Source: Micromonospora deserti (GTDB taxonomy: Bacteria > Actinomycetota > Actinomycetes > Mycobacteriales > Micromonosporaceae). From it: DNA of 53,636 nucleotides. Shown one piece after another: positions 1 through 7,537 of the stretch. Below the pieces are notes generated by a model, which was given only the letters and a program-made list of their open reading frames with translations, did not search any database and was not told where the DNA came from. Made by a program: the position numbers and the translations under genes. Numbering within the stretch: the first letter of the stretch is position 1; every line of letters starts with the position of its first letter. The DNA lies in NCBI RefSeq assembly GCF_003236335.1, contig NZ_POUB01000015.1, positions 1 through 53,636 on the forward strand, read 5' to 3'.

Positions 1-32
1 CGTCGGCAGCGTCAGATGGGTATAAGAGACAG
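1..32 (+). other. Nextera (Tn5 mosaic end) sequencing adapter remnant
   Basis: These bases match the Illumina Nextera read-1 adapter from its second base to the end of the 19-base mosaic end (ending tataagagacag), with one substitution (atgggtat where the adapter has atgtgtat). The match is from memory of the published adapter. It is a library artefact left at a contig end, not biology; genomic sequence starts at about 33. Confidence 0.95.
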
Positions 33-348
33 CGGGGTGGTCGTGGGCGGGGTGGTCGAGCCGCCGCCGTTGACGTTGGCCGAGAAGGAGGTCACGCCGA
101 GGCCGGCGCCGCCCTGCCACGGCTCGAAGCCGGCCTGGATGCTGGTCAGGTACCAACTGTCGGTGATCGCGCCCCGGTTGCGGTGTCGTTGATGAAGGCC
201 AGCAGGTTGAGGTTCGCGCTGCTGATCGCCGACGGGGCCAGGTACGAGATGACGTTGTTGGCGCCGTTGCTGCCGCGCCAGACCTCCCAGCTACGGCCGT
301 CGACGGTGGCGGTGCCGACCGGGGAGCTGATGGGCTGGATCGGGCCCT
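33..348 (-). pseudogene. GH12 endoglucanase fragment (C-terminal part), frameshifted
   Basis: Read on the minus strand, the segment gives GPIQPISSPVGTATVDGRSW, then SNGANNVISYLAPSAIS, then, after a one-base frame change near 180, NRGAITDSWYLTSIQ and FEPWQGGAGLGVTSFS. It ends in a Gly/Ser/Thr/Pro linker running to the contig end. The order and motifs fit the second half of glycoside hydrolase family 12 (secreted beta-1,4-glucanases), which are often followed by such a linker and a cellulose-binding domain. The N-terminal half, including the signal peptide, is missing: at about 348 the homology stops where an IS5-type transposase remnant begins on the other strand. The frameshift could also be a sequencing error, since it lies near a contig end, but the missing N-terminus makes this copy non-functional either way. 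Confidence 0.7.
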
Positions 349-599
349 GGCGGCGCCACCCTCGGCATCGACGTCGAGGTCGTCCCAAGGATCCCCAGAT
401 CAGAGGGCTCTCCGTGGTCAAACGGCGATGAGTCATCGAACGCACCCTCGGCTGGATCATGCAGCACCGACGCCTCGCCCGTGACTACGAGGCCCTACCC
501 GACAACTCCGCCAGCATGATCCACATCGCGATGATCGACAACCCACCAAACGCCTCACCGACGAGGTCCGATGAGCGCCATCGGGATCTGCAACGATGA
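345..599 (+). pseudogene. IS5-family transposase remnant (C-terminal DDE end)
   Basis: The plus strand encodes LGIDVEVVP, then in another frame KDPQIRGLSVVKRR, then a TGA at 429-431, then VIERTLGWIMQHRRLARDYE and SASMIHIAMIDN. This is the conserved C-terminal part of IS5-type DDE transposases, whose usual text is RRWVVERTxAWLxxxRRLxxDYE. The TGA sits exactly where the invariant Trp (TGG) of RRW is expected, so one point mutation created the stop. A second frame change lies near 384. The N-terminal two thirds and the terminal inverted repeats are not visible. It is a dead element that probably removed the front half of the adjacent GH12 gene. Confidence 0.75.
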
Positions 600-602
600 A
601 TC

Positions 603-779
603 ATGACCTCCGGATGGCGGAACGGTTGGGATCTTCTGGCAGCGCTTGCGGCTGTGATTGCCCTGATCATGATCGTGCGCCCACTGCCGGCCCGGTCGGC
701 CGTCGGCGATCGTGTCCCCACCGCCCTCGGCCGACCAGCCGGACCAGCCGGCGAAACTGGGTTGGCTGCAGGCCAGTGA
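603..779 (+). CDS. possible small single-pass membrane protein
   Basis: A 58-codon ORF encodes MTSGWRNGWD followed by a hydrophobic stretch (LLAALAAVIALIMIV, about residues 11-25) and a Pro/Gly/Ala-rich tail. The helix-like segment is the only reason to list it. There is no clear ribosome binding site and it sits in degenerate DNA between an IS remnant and another broken ORF, so it could equally be a fragment of a lost gene. No family recognised. Confidence 0.22.
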   Translation: MTSGWRNGWDLLAALAAVIALIMIVRPLPARSAVGDRVPTALGRPAGPAGETGLAAGQ

Positions 780-1019
780 ACGGAAAGATCCACTCGACGC
801 GTGCTGCGGACATCACGTGCATCCAGGCATCCTCGGCGACCGTCCTCATCGGACAGGCGCCGGGGTTGCGAGACGTCCCATAGCGGCACCGCCAATTAGG
901 GGTCGAGTCGGATCTCTCGGATTGCCTGCCGAATCCAGTAGTTCCCGTCGGATGCTTCCAACCGGGCGAGCTCTCGCTGGAACTCTGGTGGACCGGAGCT
1001 GGCTCCATGCCCGCAGCGC

Positions 1020-1401
1020 CGAGGCCGTGGGCGCCGGGCGGACACCCGCGACCGTGTCGAGACCGGCGGGTACCTGGAATGGTGTCGCGTTCGCGTACAC
1101 CGGCTCCGCCTCGCGCGCCCTGCGGATCGCCCAGCAGGTCTCGCGCAGCTTCGGCCTCGGTGCCATGCCGGCCGGAGCCCTCGCGCTCGGCCTAGTCGCC
1201 GACCCGGAAGAGCGCCGCGACCCAACGCCTGGATCGGCTTCGGCGCGGCGCATGCCCACGTGCTCACGTGCTCACGCCGGCGCCGCCGGCCAAGACACCG
1301 CTGCACGCAGCCGCCGCACCGCCGCGCGTCGCCAAGTTGGCGATCCTCATCGGCGTCCTCGCGAGCTTGCTCAAACCGGCTTCCGCCCTGCTACTGGGCT
1401 G
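1020..1401 (+). pseudogene. unrecognised degenerate ORF, possible membrane-protein C-terminus
   Basis: Three frames join into one plausible protein end: VSRSFGLGAMPAGALALGLV and ADPEERRDP, a one-base frame change near 1223, NAWIGFGAAHAHVLT, a second frame change, then PAPPAKTPLHAAAAPPRVAK followed by a hydrophobic LAILIGVLASLLKPASALLL and a stop at 1399-1401. The second change is explained by an exact 8-bp tandem duplication (gtgctcac at 1260-1267 and 1268-1275). Between 780 and 1020 I see no supported gene. I do not recognise the family. Confidence 0.3.
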
Positions 1402-3364
1402 AGCCCGAAGCGACCCCGCCCTTTCGCCGCGCGACGTGTTCGGCCGCTCCGGCGATCGCGACGGCGTAGGCCCAGTCGGTGCGCCGAGCCGCGTGATAGC
1501 CGTGCCACCGGTCCTCTCCATCGGCGAGGACAAGCAGCCTGTCGAGCTTGTCGTCAACGCTCCCCGGAATCGAGATGTTACCGCTCATCTGCCTGAAGCG
1601 TGCCCACCTAGCGGTCAGTTCCTCGCGAGGGTACGGGGGGATGACGAACAGCGTTCGTGACACGGCGCCCAGCGCGGACAGCTGCGCCAGCTCCCAAGCA
1701 AGCCCTTCGGTTACCTGGTCGGGCGCCGCCGCGACGACGATCATCGCACTGGAACCGACGTAGTCGCTCACCGTCTCGTGCCAGGACTCCATGGGGAGTG
1801 TTTGACGCGCCGCGCCCAGCGGGGCCCTCTTCATCGGGTTGTTGATCGCGATGACGGGCCCGTACACCGAGAGGTAACGCACCAGGATCTCCTCGAAGCG
1901 TTCGAACTGTCGCAGCCCGAGCTTGTCGACGATCGCCTTGCGGGTGAGCGGACTGGTGCGGATGGTCACGTCGTCGTCGGAGAAGTTCCGCAGGAACAGG
2001 ATCGGCGGCCGGCCGTCGGCGGCGAGCTTGCCGGGCGCGTCCAGGACGGCCCGCCGGCGGGCCTTCGCGTGAAACACGACGCCCAACTGCAGGATCGCGG
2101 CCGACACGACCAGCAGGTCCACGGCCAGCAGCGCCGGCGGAACGAGTCGCCAGAGGTGGAAATGGTCCGCCATGACGGCAGGGTTCCAGCGCCAGTCCGG
2201 GCCGACGTACTCGGTGGTCGCGAGCGCGAGCAGAACGGCCGGTGCGATCAGGCTCACGATCCCGACGACGAGGAGGATCGCCGCGAGCGCCGAATACGCA
2301 CCGGCTGCGCCGCGGTTGCGTCCTGTCCACACCTGCCGTTCGGCGTGCCGCCCCCAAAGCTGGCGGCTCGCGGGCGTATGCCACCGGTTGAGTACGAACC
2401 AGATAGTGGCTACACCCGACACGGCAACGCGTACGGCGACGGGGCCGGGAATGAGTCCGGCGCAGGCCCACGCGACGATGACCAGCCAGAACCGGGCCCG
2501 GGTCACCCCGCTGAGGTACCGTGCGCGGCCGGTGACGTCGGTCCATCGCAGGTCGCCGTCGCGTGGTGCCGGGGTCGCGGCGCGCAGGCGCCGGCGGGCG
2601 GCGCGCACGCCCGCTACGACGTTCGCCAGCAGGTAGAGACCGAGGAGTACGAGGGCGTACGCCCACGCCGTTCGCGCAACCAACGTCCTCAACTCGAGCA
2701 GGTGCACGCCAGCACCGAAGTCGCCGTCGATGACCGTAGACTGCCCGACGGCCAACGCCTCGGCGGTCGCCGCATCCGCCGGGAGCGCCGCGGTCGTCGT
2801 CGCCACCGAAACCTGCACCAGGTAGGGGCCGCGCCGAGCCACGACCTGAACGAACGGAACGGGAATGTCGACCCGTCCGGTGGGGCGCATGATGGAGACG
2901 CGCCGCCCGTGCGGCAGGGCGTGGACCGGGCGAACGTCCGCGTCGAACCACGCCGCGTCGTCCAGGACCCGAGCCTGTCGATGGGCCACCCACTGAAACG
3001 AGCCGCACCGCACGACACTGACGACGAACACGGCGCGCGCTTCATTGGTCCACCGGCTTCGGGCTCGATCACATGGTGAGCCGTCGGGCGCCGGTGGGTA
3101 GTCGCCGGGTGGCTGGTCCTGGGGTTCTCGTGGTGCCGCTCGGAGGCCGGGAACCGGCGAATCCGAGCCGAGAAGCACGTCCGATGCCGGCGGCGCGCTC
3201 CTGGTGGGGCGTGCCGGAGCCGTGGCGACGGCCCAGACATTGGCGAGGACGAGCAGCGCGGTGAACGCGGCTACCAGCGCTGTCCGCCGAAGTGCTCCGG
3301 GTGTCGACACCGGCGATACGGTAGTCGCGCGGAAGATGGGGCACTGTCGGGTTGTCGACGGCAC
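1391..3364 (-). CDS. multi-pass membrane protein with C-terminal cytosolic FLRNF / GLAWEL domain (TIR-like?)
   Basis: The protein has 657 residues. An N-terminal membrane segment (about 27-48) is followed by an extracytoplasmic stretch to about 215, then four more hydrophobic segments, among them AYALVLLGLYLLANVVAG, GAYSALAAILLVVGIV and ALLAVDLLVVSAAILQ. The remaining 215 residues look cytosolic: PPILFLRNFSDDD (about 453), FERFEEILVRYLSVYGPVIA (about 487-506), a Trp-rich stretch with ETVSDYVGSSAMIVVAAAP, and EGLAWELAQL (about 553-562). I know the combination of FLRSF/FLRNF, GPVVAI and GLxWEL as a recurring module in bacterial membrane proteins of unknown function; its layout resembles nucleotide-binding TIR/SLOG-like folds, but that is inference. 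The GTG start at 3364 lies 16 bp after the stop of the RipA-family gene, so the two are probably co-transcribed. The true start may be further downstream. Confidence 0.6.
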   Translation of the reverse strand: MPSTTRQCPIFRATTVSPVSTPGALRRTALVAAFTALLVLANVWAVATAPARPTRSAPPASDVLLGSDSPVPGLRAAPREPQDQPPGDYPPAPDGSPCDRARSRWTNEARAVFVVSVVRCGSFQWVAHRQARVLDDAAWFDADVRPVHALPHGRRVSIMRPTGRVDIPVPFVQVVARRGPYLVQVSVATTTAALPADAATAEALAVGQSTVIDGDFGAGVHLLELRTLVARTAWAYALVLLGLYLLANVVAGVRAARRRLRAATPAPRDGDLRWTDVTGRARYLSGVTRARFWLVIVAWACAGLIPGPVAVRVAVSGVATIWFVLNRWHTPASRQLWGRHAERQVWTGRNRGAAGAYSALAAILLVVGIVSLIAPAVLLALATTEYVGPDWRWNPAVMADHFHLWRLVPPALLAVDLLVVSAAILQLGVVFHAKARRRAVLDAPGKLAADGRPPILFLRNFSDDDVTIRTSPLTRKAIVDKLGLRQFERFEEILVRYLSVYGPVIAINNPMKRAPLGAARQTLPMESWHETVSDYVGSSAMIVVAAAPDQVTEGLAWELAQLSALGAVSRTLFVIPPYPREELTARWARFRQMSGNISIPGSVDDKLDRLLVLADGEDRWHGYHAARRTDWAYAVAIAGAAEHVARRKGGVASGSAQ

Positions 3365-3380
3365 ACGGGGTGTCCGCCCG

Positions 3381-3926
3381 TCAGGCGATCAGGGCGATGA
3401 TGAAAGCGCCGAGGTACACCAGCGCGAACGACACGGGAACCCACTGCTCGAGGTGGGTCAGCGGCCAGTACCTCGACGGGTCCTTGCCTTCACCGAGCGC
3501 CTTCCACTCGGCGCGCCAGTACGGCGAGGCGGGCAGCCGCTCCTCCAGTGCGCCGATCACGATGTACTTCGCCGAGTTGAGCTGCCGGTATGACCGCAGG
3601 AGCCAGAACCACGCGGCGCACTGCATCAGCAGTACGACCGCCGGAGCGGTCAGGTACCACACGGGAGCTGTGGGAGGGTCCTTCCAGAATGCTCCGAACG
3701 CCGTGACGATGACCGTGTTCAGCGTGAGGAAGAAGGTGTTCATAAGTCCACGCCGGGCACTGATCCGGTCCGCCATCTCGACGTAAAGCTTGTACTGGTC
3801 GAGGAGAGCGGCCTGGTACTTCTCGGCGGCCCATGTGTGTGGTTGATCGTCATCCTTGATCCATATCGTGGGACGTACTTCCTCGATGCTCGCCGTCGTC
3901 GCGCGAAGGTACCTACCTAGATCCAC
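3381..3926 (-). CDS. RipA-family integral membrane protein
   Basis: The protein has 181 residues and a GTG start. A soluble N-terminus leads to a charged helix, QYKLYVEMADRISARR (44-59), directly joined to a first membrane helix (MNTFFLTLNTVIVTAFGAF, 62-80). A second helix (89-110), the segment RSYRQLNSAKYIVIGALEE (111-129) and a last hydrophobic stretch (163-181) follow. The QYKLYVEMAD..S.RR..NxFFLTLNT signature matches the RipA family of octameric membrane proteins, named after Francisella RipA. These resemble the SLATT-type helical membrane effectors found in bacterial conflict systems; that comparison is inference. It is the first gene of a two-gene minus-strand unit with the FLRNF-domain protein. 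The start at 3926 follows a possible -10 (minus-strand CACTGT) so closely that a leaderless transcript is possible. Confidence 0.7.
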   Translation of the reverse strand: MDLGRYLRATTASIEEVRPTIWIKDDDQPHTWAAEKYQAALLDQYKLYVEMADRISARRGLMNTFFLTLNTVIVTAFGAFWKDPPTAPVWYLTAPAVVLLMQCAAWFWLLRSYRQLNSAKYIVIGALEERLPASPYWRAEWKALGEGKDPSRYWPLTHLEQWVPVSFALVYLGAFIIALIA

Positions 3927-4525
3927 CCCTACAGTGTGCGGGAGTCGGCTACCCGAGCAAGGGCTCGCCGCGGTGCGGCGCCGCTGCGGACGTCGACGTC
4001 TCCGAGTTGGAGTCAGAGCAACGGCAGGCCACTGTAATCCCGTTTCGGTCCGGCTACTTCCGGACGCATTCCGGCACCAGCTTGCCGGCTTGTTCGTGGT
4101 CCTGCTCGGCGACCAAGAGAAGCGGAACCGTCACCAGGCGGTAGCTCAGATTGTCGGTGACCCGGCCAGGCCTCACCGCCAGGGTTCTCGCGGCGGCGAC
4201 GGAGTTGGCGCTCGCGGACCGCCGTGCTTTTCGGGCCGGCCGCGGAACCGACGACGAACCCCGAGGACGAAGCGTACGAAGTCTGCCATCCGGGCGCTCG
4301 CTGCCCGTCGCGCGGCCGATGAGGACACCGTCCTTGCCCGGTGGCTCATCCCCGCCCTCTTGAGGATCGACCTCGTCGGGGCGATCCAGGCATTGACCCC
4401 GTTGGACACGACCGAGATCGGCGCCCGTCGCCGCTTGGCGGTGGCACTCGCGGCCGCGAAGACGCAATCGTGCGGATGAACCTGTCGGCCGAGGCTGTCG
4501 CCGCCGAGGGCAGCTCCCTACACGC
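3927..4525. other. 600-bp stretch without a supported gene
   Basis: No frame gives a protein I can defend. On the plus strand the last part (about 4285-4479) reads ALAARRAADEDTVLARW and PALLRIDLVGAIQALTPLD before a stop, with a composition that looks protein-like, but it has no clear start and no family I recognise; it may be the tail of a decayed gene. The stretch lies between the promoter of the RipA-family gene and a broken IS256 transposase, consistent with a scar of past insertions. Confidence 0.4.
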
Positions 4526-5137
4526 CTACATCGTGCTAGCCGTGACCGGTAGGCCGTTCAAGGAGTTCTCGGCACCGGGCCTTTCATCCCGCTTCGCGTG
4601 AGTCCTGAGAAGGCATCGGTGGAGCAGTTGGTGGACCAGTGCGACGAGGTGGGGTGCGTTGACAACTCGCCACCGGTCCTGGACGGCTTCGTTGAGCTTG
4701 AATGCCATCGCGAGGCCGGTGGCGCGGTTCGCGGCCAGCTGGCCGTGGGTCTTGTCTTCGGCGCCCCAGATCTCGGCCAGGGCGGCCTTCGCGCCCGGAT
4801 CCGTGGACTTCGCTAGCGCGGCGAGCACGTTTGGCGGTCTGTGCACCCAGTCCCGCTGTTCCCGGGAATCAGGGAACACCTCGCGCAGCGCGGCCCAGAA
4901 CCCCAGCGCGCCGTCGCCGACGGCCAGGAGCGGGGCGCGCACGCCACGCCGGGCGCAGTCGCGCAGCAGATCGCCCCAGGAGCCGGTCGACTCGCGGTAT
5001 CCGTCGGCCAGGGCCACCAACTGCTTGGTTCCGTCGGCGCGGACCCCCACGATGAGCAGCAGGCAGAGCTTGTCCTCGTCGAGGTGCACGGTGACGTGGA
5101 TGCCGTCGGCCAACATATAGAGCGATAACGTGGTCAC
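4526..5137 (-). pseudogene. IS256-family (Mutator-type) transposase, both ends lost and core deleted
   Basis: Residues 7-130 read as a typical IS256 transposase core: YMLADGIHVTVHLDEDKL, GVRADGTKQLVALADGYRES, APLLAVGDGALGFWAALREV and FPDSREQRDWVHR. These carry the two catalytic Asp positions (the ADG and GDG motifs). After AEIWGAEDKTHGQLAANR the sequence jumps straight to TGLAMAFKLNEAVQDRWRVV, which belongs to the far C-terminus. About 100 residues are missing, including the segment with the catalytic Glu (the NxIES region). The N-terminal domain is absent and the last 30 or so residues do not look like the family. No terminal inverted repeats were seen. It cannot be active. Confidence 0.85.
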
Positions 5138-5184
5138 GTTCGCCCTTCGGTGAGCGGTTGCCTTCGACCAGCGCTGAGCGGTTG

Positions 5185-5228
5185 GGAAGGGCCCCCTCCT
5201 AGGCGAAAAGCGATAGGAGGGGGTTCCT
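5185..5228. repeat. palindromic intergenic element (Micromonospora-type REP/terminator hairpin)
   Basis: A perfect 10-bp stem (ccccctccta at 5192-5201, taggaggggg at 5214-5223) encloses a 12-base loop containing gaaaa. Flanking ggaa (5185-5188) and ttcc (5224-5227) extend it with a bulge. From memory, closely similar hairpins are scattered between genes in Micromonospora and Salinispora. It sits between the IS256 remnant and the 3' end of the GH43 gene and could terminate the latter. Confidence 0.6.
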
Positions 5229-5363
5229 CCGTTGTTGTCGGACTGCCGACCGCACCACCACCGCCCGCGCTCTGCTTGCCCACCCCGGCCTCACCGCCGC
5301 CGACCTCACCGACCCGCGCACGGTGCCAGCACGTAGTGCTCCCGCACCCCGGACGCGTTCACG

Positions 5364-6809
5364 TCACACCGCGGTGCGAGACCATTGCTGGTGGGTGCCG
5401 TTGCCACAGGTGTATTGCTGGATGTCGGCACCGTCGCCGGTGCCGGCGTTGACGACGTCGAGGCACTTGCCGCTGTGACGGGCCCGCAGTTGGAAGTAAT
5501 CACCGCTCGTCGCCCACTGCCATTGCTGGTTTGTGCCGCTGCCGCAGGTGTACTGGATGATGTTGGCTCCGTCGGCGGTCGAGCCCGAGGCCACGTCGAG
5601 GCACTTGCCGCTGTTCTGGTTGACGACGCGGAAGTAGCCACCACCGGCGTCCTGGAACTCCCAGCGTTGGTTCCCACCACCGTTCCAGCCGTACTGCTTG
5701 ACCTCGGCATTGTTGGCCGTCGAATTGCTCACCACGTCCATCACCCTGCCGCTGTTGCGGTTCGTCACCCGGTGGTACGTCGGCGGGTTTGCGGTGATGG
5801 TGCCGGCGACCGTGTCGATGGTGATCGACGGAGCCCAGTTCAGGCTCATGCTGGTGCTGGACGGGAAGGTGATCGGCAGCCAGACGTACTGCGAGTCGTT
5901 GACCGGCCCGCCCCAGGCGCCGGCCCAGCGGTCGCCCATGTACAGGTAGCTCGTCGTGGAGGTGCCCTGGATCGGCAGGACGAACGTGGGTTGGGAGCGG
6001 AAGGTGGTGGAGTCACCCACGTTGGTCCAGCCGGTCCACGGGCCGGAGATGCTTGACGCGGTTGCGTACCTGGCCTGGTTCGGGCTCCAGCCGGTTGCTC
6101 CCGAGGTCAACATGAAGTAGGTGCCGCCGCGCTTGAACAAGGCGGGAGCCTCGCGGTGGGCGTCGTTCCAGAAGTTGCCGACGAGGCTGGCGACGGTGCG
6201 GTAGTCCGGGGTGAGCCGGTAGATGTGCAGGTCGTAGTTCTCGTCGGCAGCCGAGATCATGTAGCCGGTGCCGTTGTCGTTGTAGAGGGTGATGTCCCGG
6301 GACATGTGCCCCAGCGGGCGGAAGCTGCCGTGGTAGGTGTAGTCGCCGTCTACGGTTGCCGACGAAGCCACCGCGGCGCGGGCCTCACTGTAGTTCGTGC
6401 CGTTTTCCTTGTGCATCCACATGACGTAGCGTCCGGTGCTGGCGTTGTAGATGACCTTCGGTCGCTCGATGTTGGCGACCTGCAACTCGGCGGCCGACGA
6501 CTGGGTGAGAACATTGTTGCGGAACTCCCAGTTACGCAGATCGGTCGAGCGGTAGACCGATACCGCCCGGAACGTGTTGTTCGGGTTGCGGTTCTCGCCG
6601 AACCAGTAGTAAAAGGTGCCGACCTTGAGCACGCCGCCGCCGTGGGCGTGCAGGGGGTTACCGCTGGTGTCGGTGAACTGGGTGCCGTTGGTGATGGTGA
6701 CCGGTGCCGCCTGGGCGGGCCCGCCGTAGCCGGCGACCGCCGCTACGACCAGGCCGGTCGTCAGGGCGAGCACCATCGCGAGCGGCAGGAGCCGTCTGCT
6801 CGTTGTCAC
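5364..6809 (-). CDS. secreted GH43-family glycosidase with C-terminal ricin-type (CBM13) domain
   Basis: The precursor has 481 residues. A signal peptide (about 1-35, ending GGPAQAAP) leads into a five-bladed propeller starting GTQFTDTSGNPLHAHGGGVL and GTFYYWFGENRNP. Further propeller motifs are VYRSTDLRNWEFRNNVL, ERPKVIYNASTGRYVMWMH, SRDITLYNDNGTGYMIS and REAPALFKRGGTYFMLTSG, as in glycoside hydrolase family 43 enzymes acting on galactan or arabinan/xylan; I think of the exo-beta-1,3-galactanase-like subfamily but cannot confirm it. From about residue 350 a beta-trefoil with QxW repeats (NQRWEFQ, NQQWQWA, HQQWSRT, each after a SGKCLDV-type block) is a ricin/CBM13 carbohydrate-binding module. 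The GTG start at 6809 follows an AGAAGGGG ribosome site 6 bases away; the longer open frame upstream runs through transposase and LacI debris and is rejected. A decayed LacI regulator lies just upstream on the same strand. Confidence 0.88.
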   Translation of the reverse strand: MTTSRRLLPLAMVLALTTGLVVAAVAGYGGPAQAAPVTITNGTQFTDTSGNPLHAHGGGVLKVGTFYYWFGENRNPNNTFRAVSVYRSTDLRNWEFRNNVLTQSSAAELQVANIERPKVIYNASTGRYVMWMHKENGTNYSEARAAVASSATVDGDYTYHGSFRPLGHMSRDITLYNDNGTGYMISAADENYDLHIYRLTPDYRTVASLVGNFWNDAHREAPALFKRGGTYFMLTSGATGWSPNQARYATASSISGPWTGWTNVGDSTTFRSQPTFVLPIQGTSTTSYLYMGDRWAGAWGGPVNDSQYVWLPITFPSSTSMSLNWAPSITIDTVAGTITANPPTYHRVTNRNSGRVMDVVSNSTANNAEVKQYGWNGGGNQRWEFQDAGGGYFRVVNQNSGKCLDVASGSTADGANIIQYTCGSGTNQQWQWATSGDYFQLRARHSGKCLDVVNAGTGDGADIQQYTCGNGTHQQWSRTAV

Positions 6810-7017
6810 TGCGTTACCCCTTCTGTAGGACGGGAGACCGTCGCGGGGGCGGCGGGAACCGGGCGCCCGGTGACAATCCCGCTGTCCGGTCCTGCGACGA
6901 TGCCGTCGGGCCGGCGCGGCAACGCCCGCCCATCGACGGTTCACACGTGGGCAACCCCTTGGTAATCGAAGCCGAATCGGGGCGCCATAGCTCGAACCAA
7001 TCCATTCACGAACATTC

Positions 7018-7129
7018 ATAAACGAACCTTGCTGGAGGGCGAGGAGGATCCGGTGCGCCGGGCGGCGTTCCGTCCAGCGGGCGCGAGACCATGAGCTCCA
7101 GCGCGAGCCGGCCGAGATGACTCTTCGGC
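7018..7129 (-). pseudogene. C-terminal remnant of a LacI-family regulator
   Basis: On the minus strand the text PKSHLGRLALELMVSRPLDG, and then in another frame PAHRILLALQ, matches the last helix and strand of LacI-type repressors (usual form: LGRxAxELLLxRLDG followed by PxHRxLLPTxLVxRxS). A frame change lies between the two pieces. Everything before PKSH is replaced by transposase sequence. Its position about 200 bp upstream of the GH43 gene, on the same strand, suggests it was that gene's dedicated repressor. Confidence 0.55.
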
Positions 7130-7400
7130 GGTCGGATCTCGCCCACCGCCCGGATCGTGGAGCGATCCACCCCGAACCATGCCACCAGCACATCGTGGGG
7201 TCGCGCCGTGGTGCAGGCAGGCCAGGGTGGCCAGCAGCCGGCCGACGAAGACCAGCCCGGTAGCGGGCGCCGGCGACACCGCTCGCCGCCGGGTCCGGAC
7301 GGTCAACCGGGCCTCCTGCCGGTCCTGCCACACCGGACCCAGCTCGGCCACCAGCTCGGCGATGACCTCGAAGAGCAGATCGCACGACGATGACGCAACA
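7130..7400 (-). pseudogene. transposase N-terminal fragment (IS5-related, helix-turn-helix part)
   Basis: The minus strand reads CDLLFEVIAELVAELGPVWQ, RQEARLTVRTRRRA and TGLVFVGRLLATLACLHHGAT. After one surplus base near 7191 it continues HDVLVAWFGVDRSTIRAVGE, then breaks off into the LacI remnant at about 7130. This is the N-terminal and HTH part of a family of actinobacterial IS5-like transposases (usual text: THxVLAxWFGVDRSTITRAIGEVRPLLAERG). The DDE catalytic part is absent. Confidence 0.6.
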
Positions 7401-7537
7401 CAGTGGATTGAAACACCGGAAGGCCGTCCATCAAGCACCCACAACCATGCGCGAGCTCGTTAGCCCTGACCTCAGAGACCTTGACAGGCTCTGATTCGCT
7501 GATGTGTATCCGTTCGGACGGCTATGTGGGGAGCGCC

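Noticed and set aside
6810..7385. 192-codon upstream extension of the GH43 frame
   Set aside because: It runs through transposase and LacI remnants in the wrong frames; the signal peptide and ribosome site fix the start at 6809.
7403..7414. gtggattgaaac, identical to the 3' end of many type I CRISPR repeats
   Set aside because: Only one copy, no spaced second repeat and no cas gene nearby; chance match.
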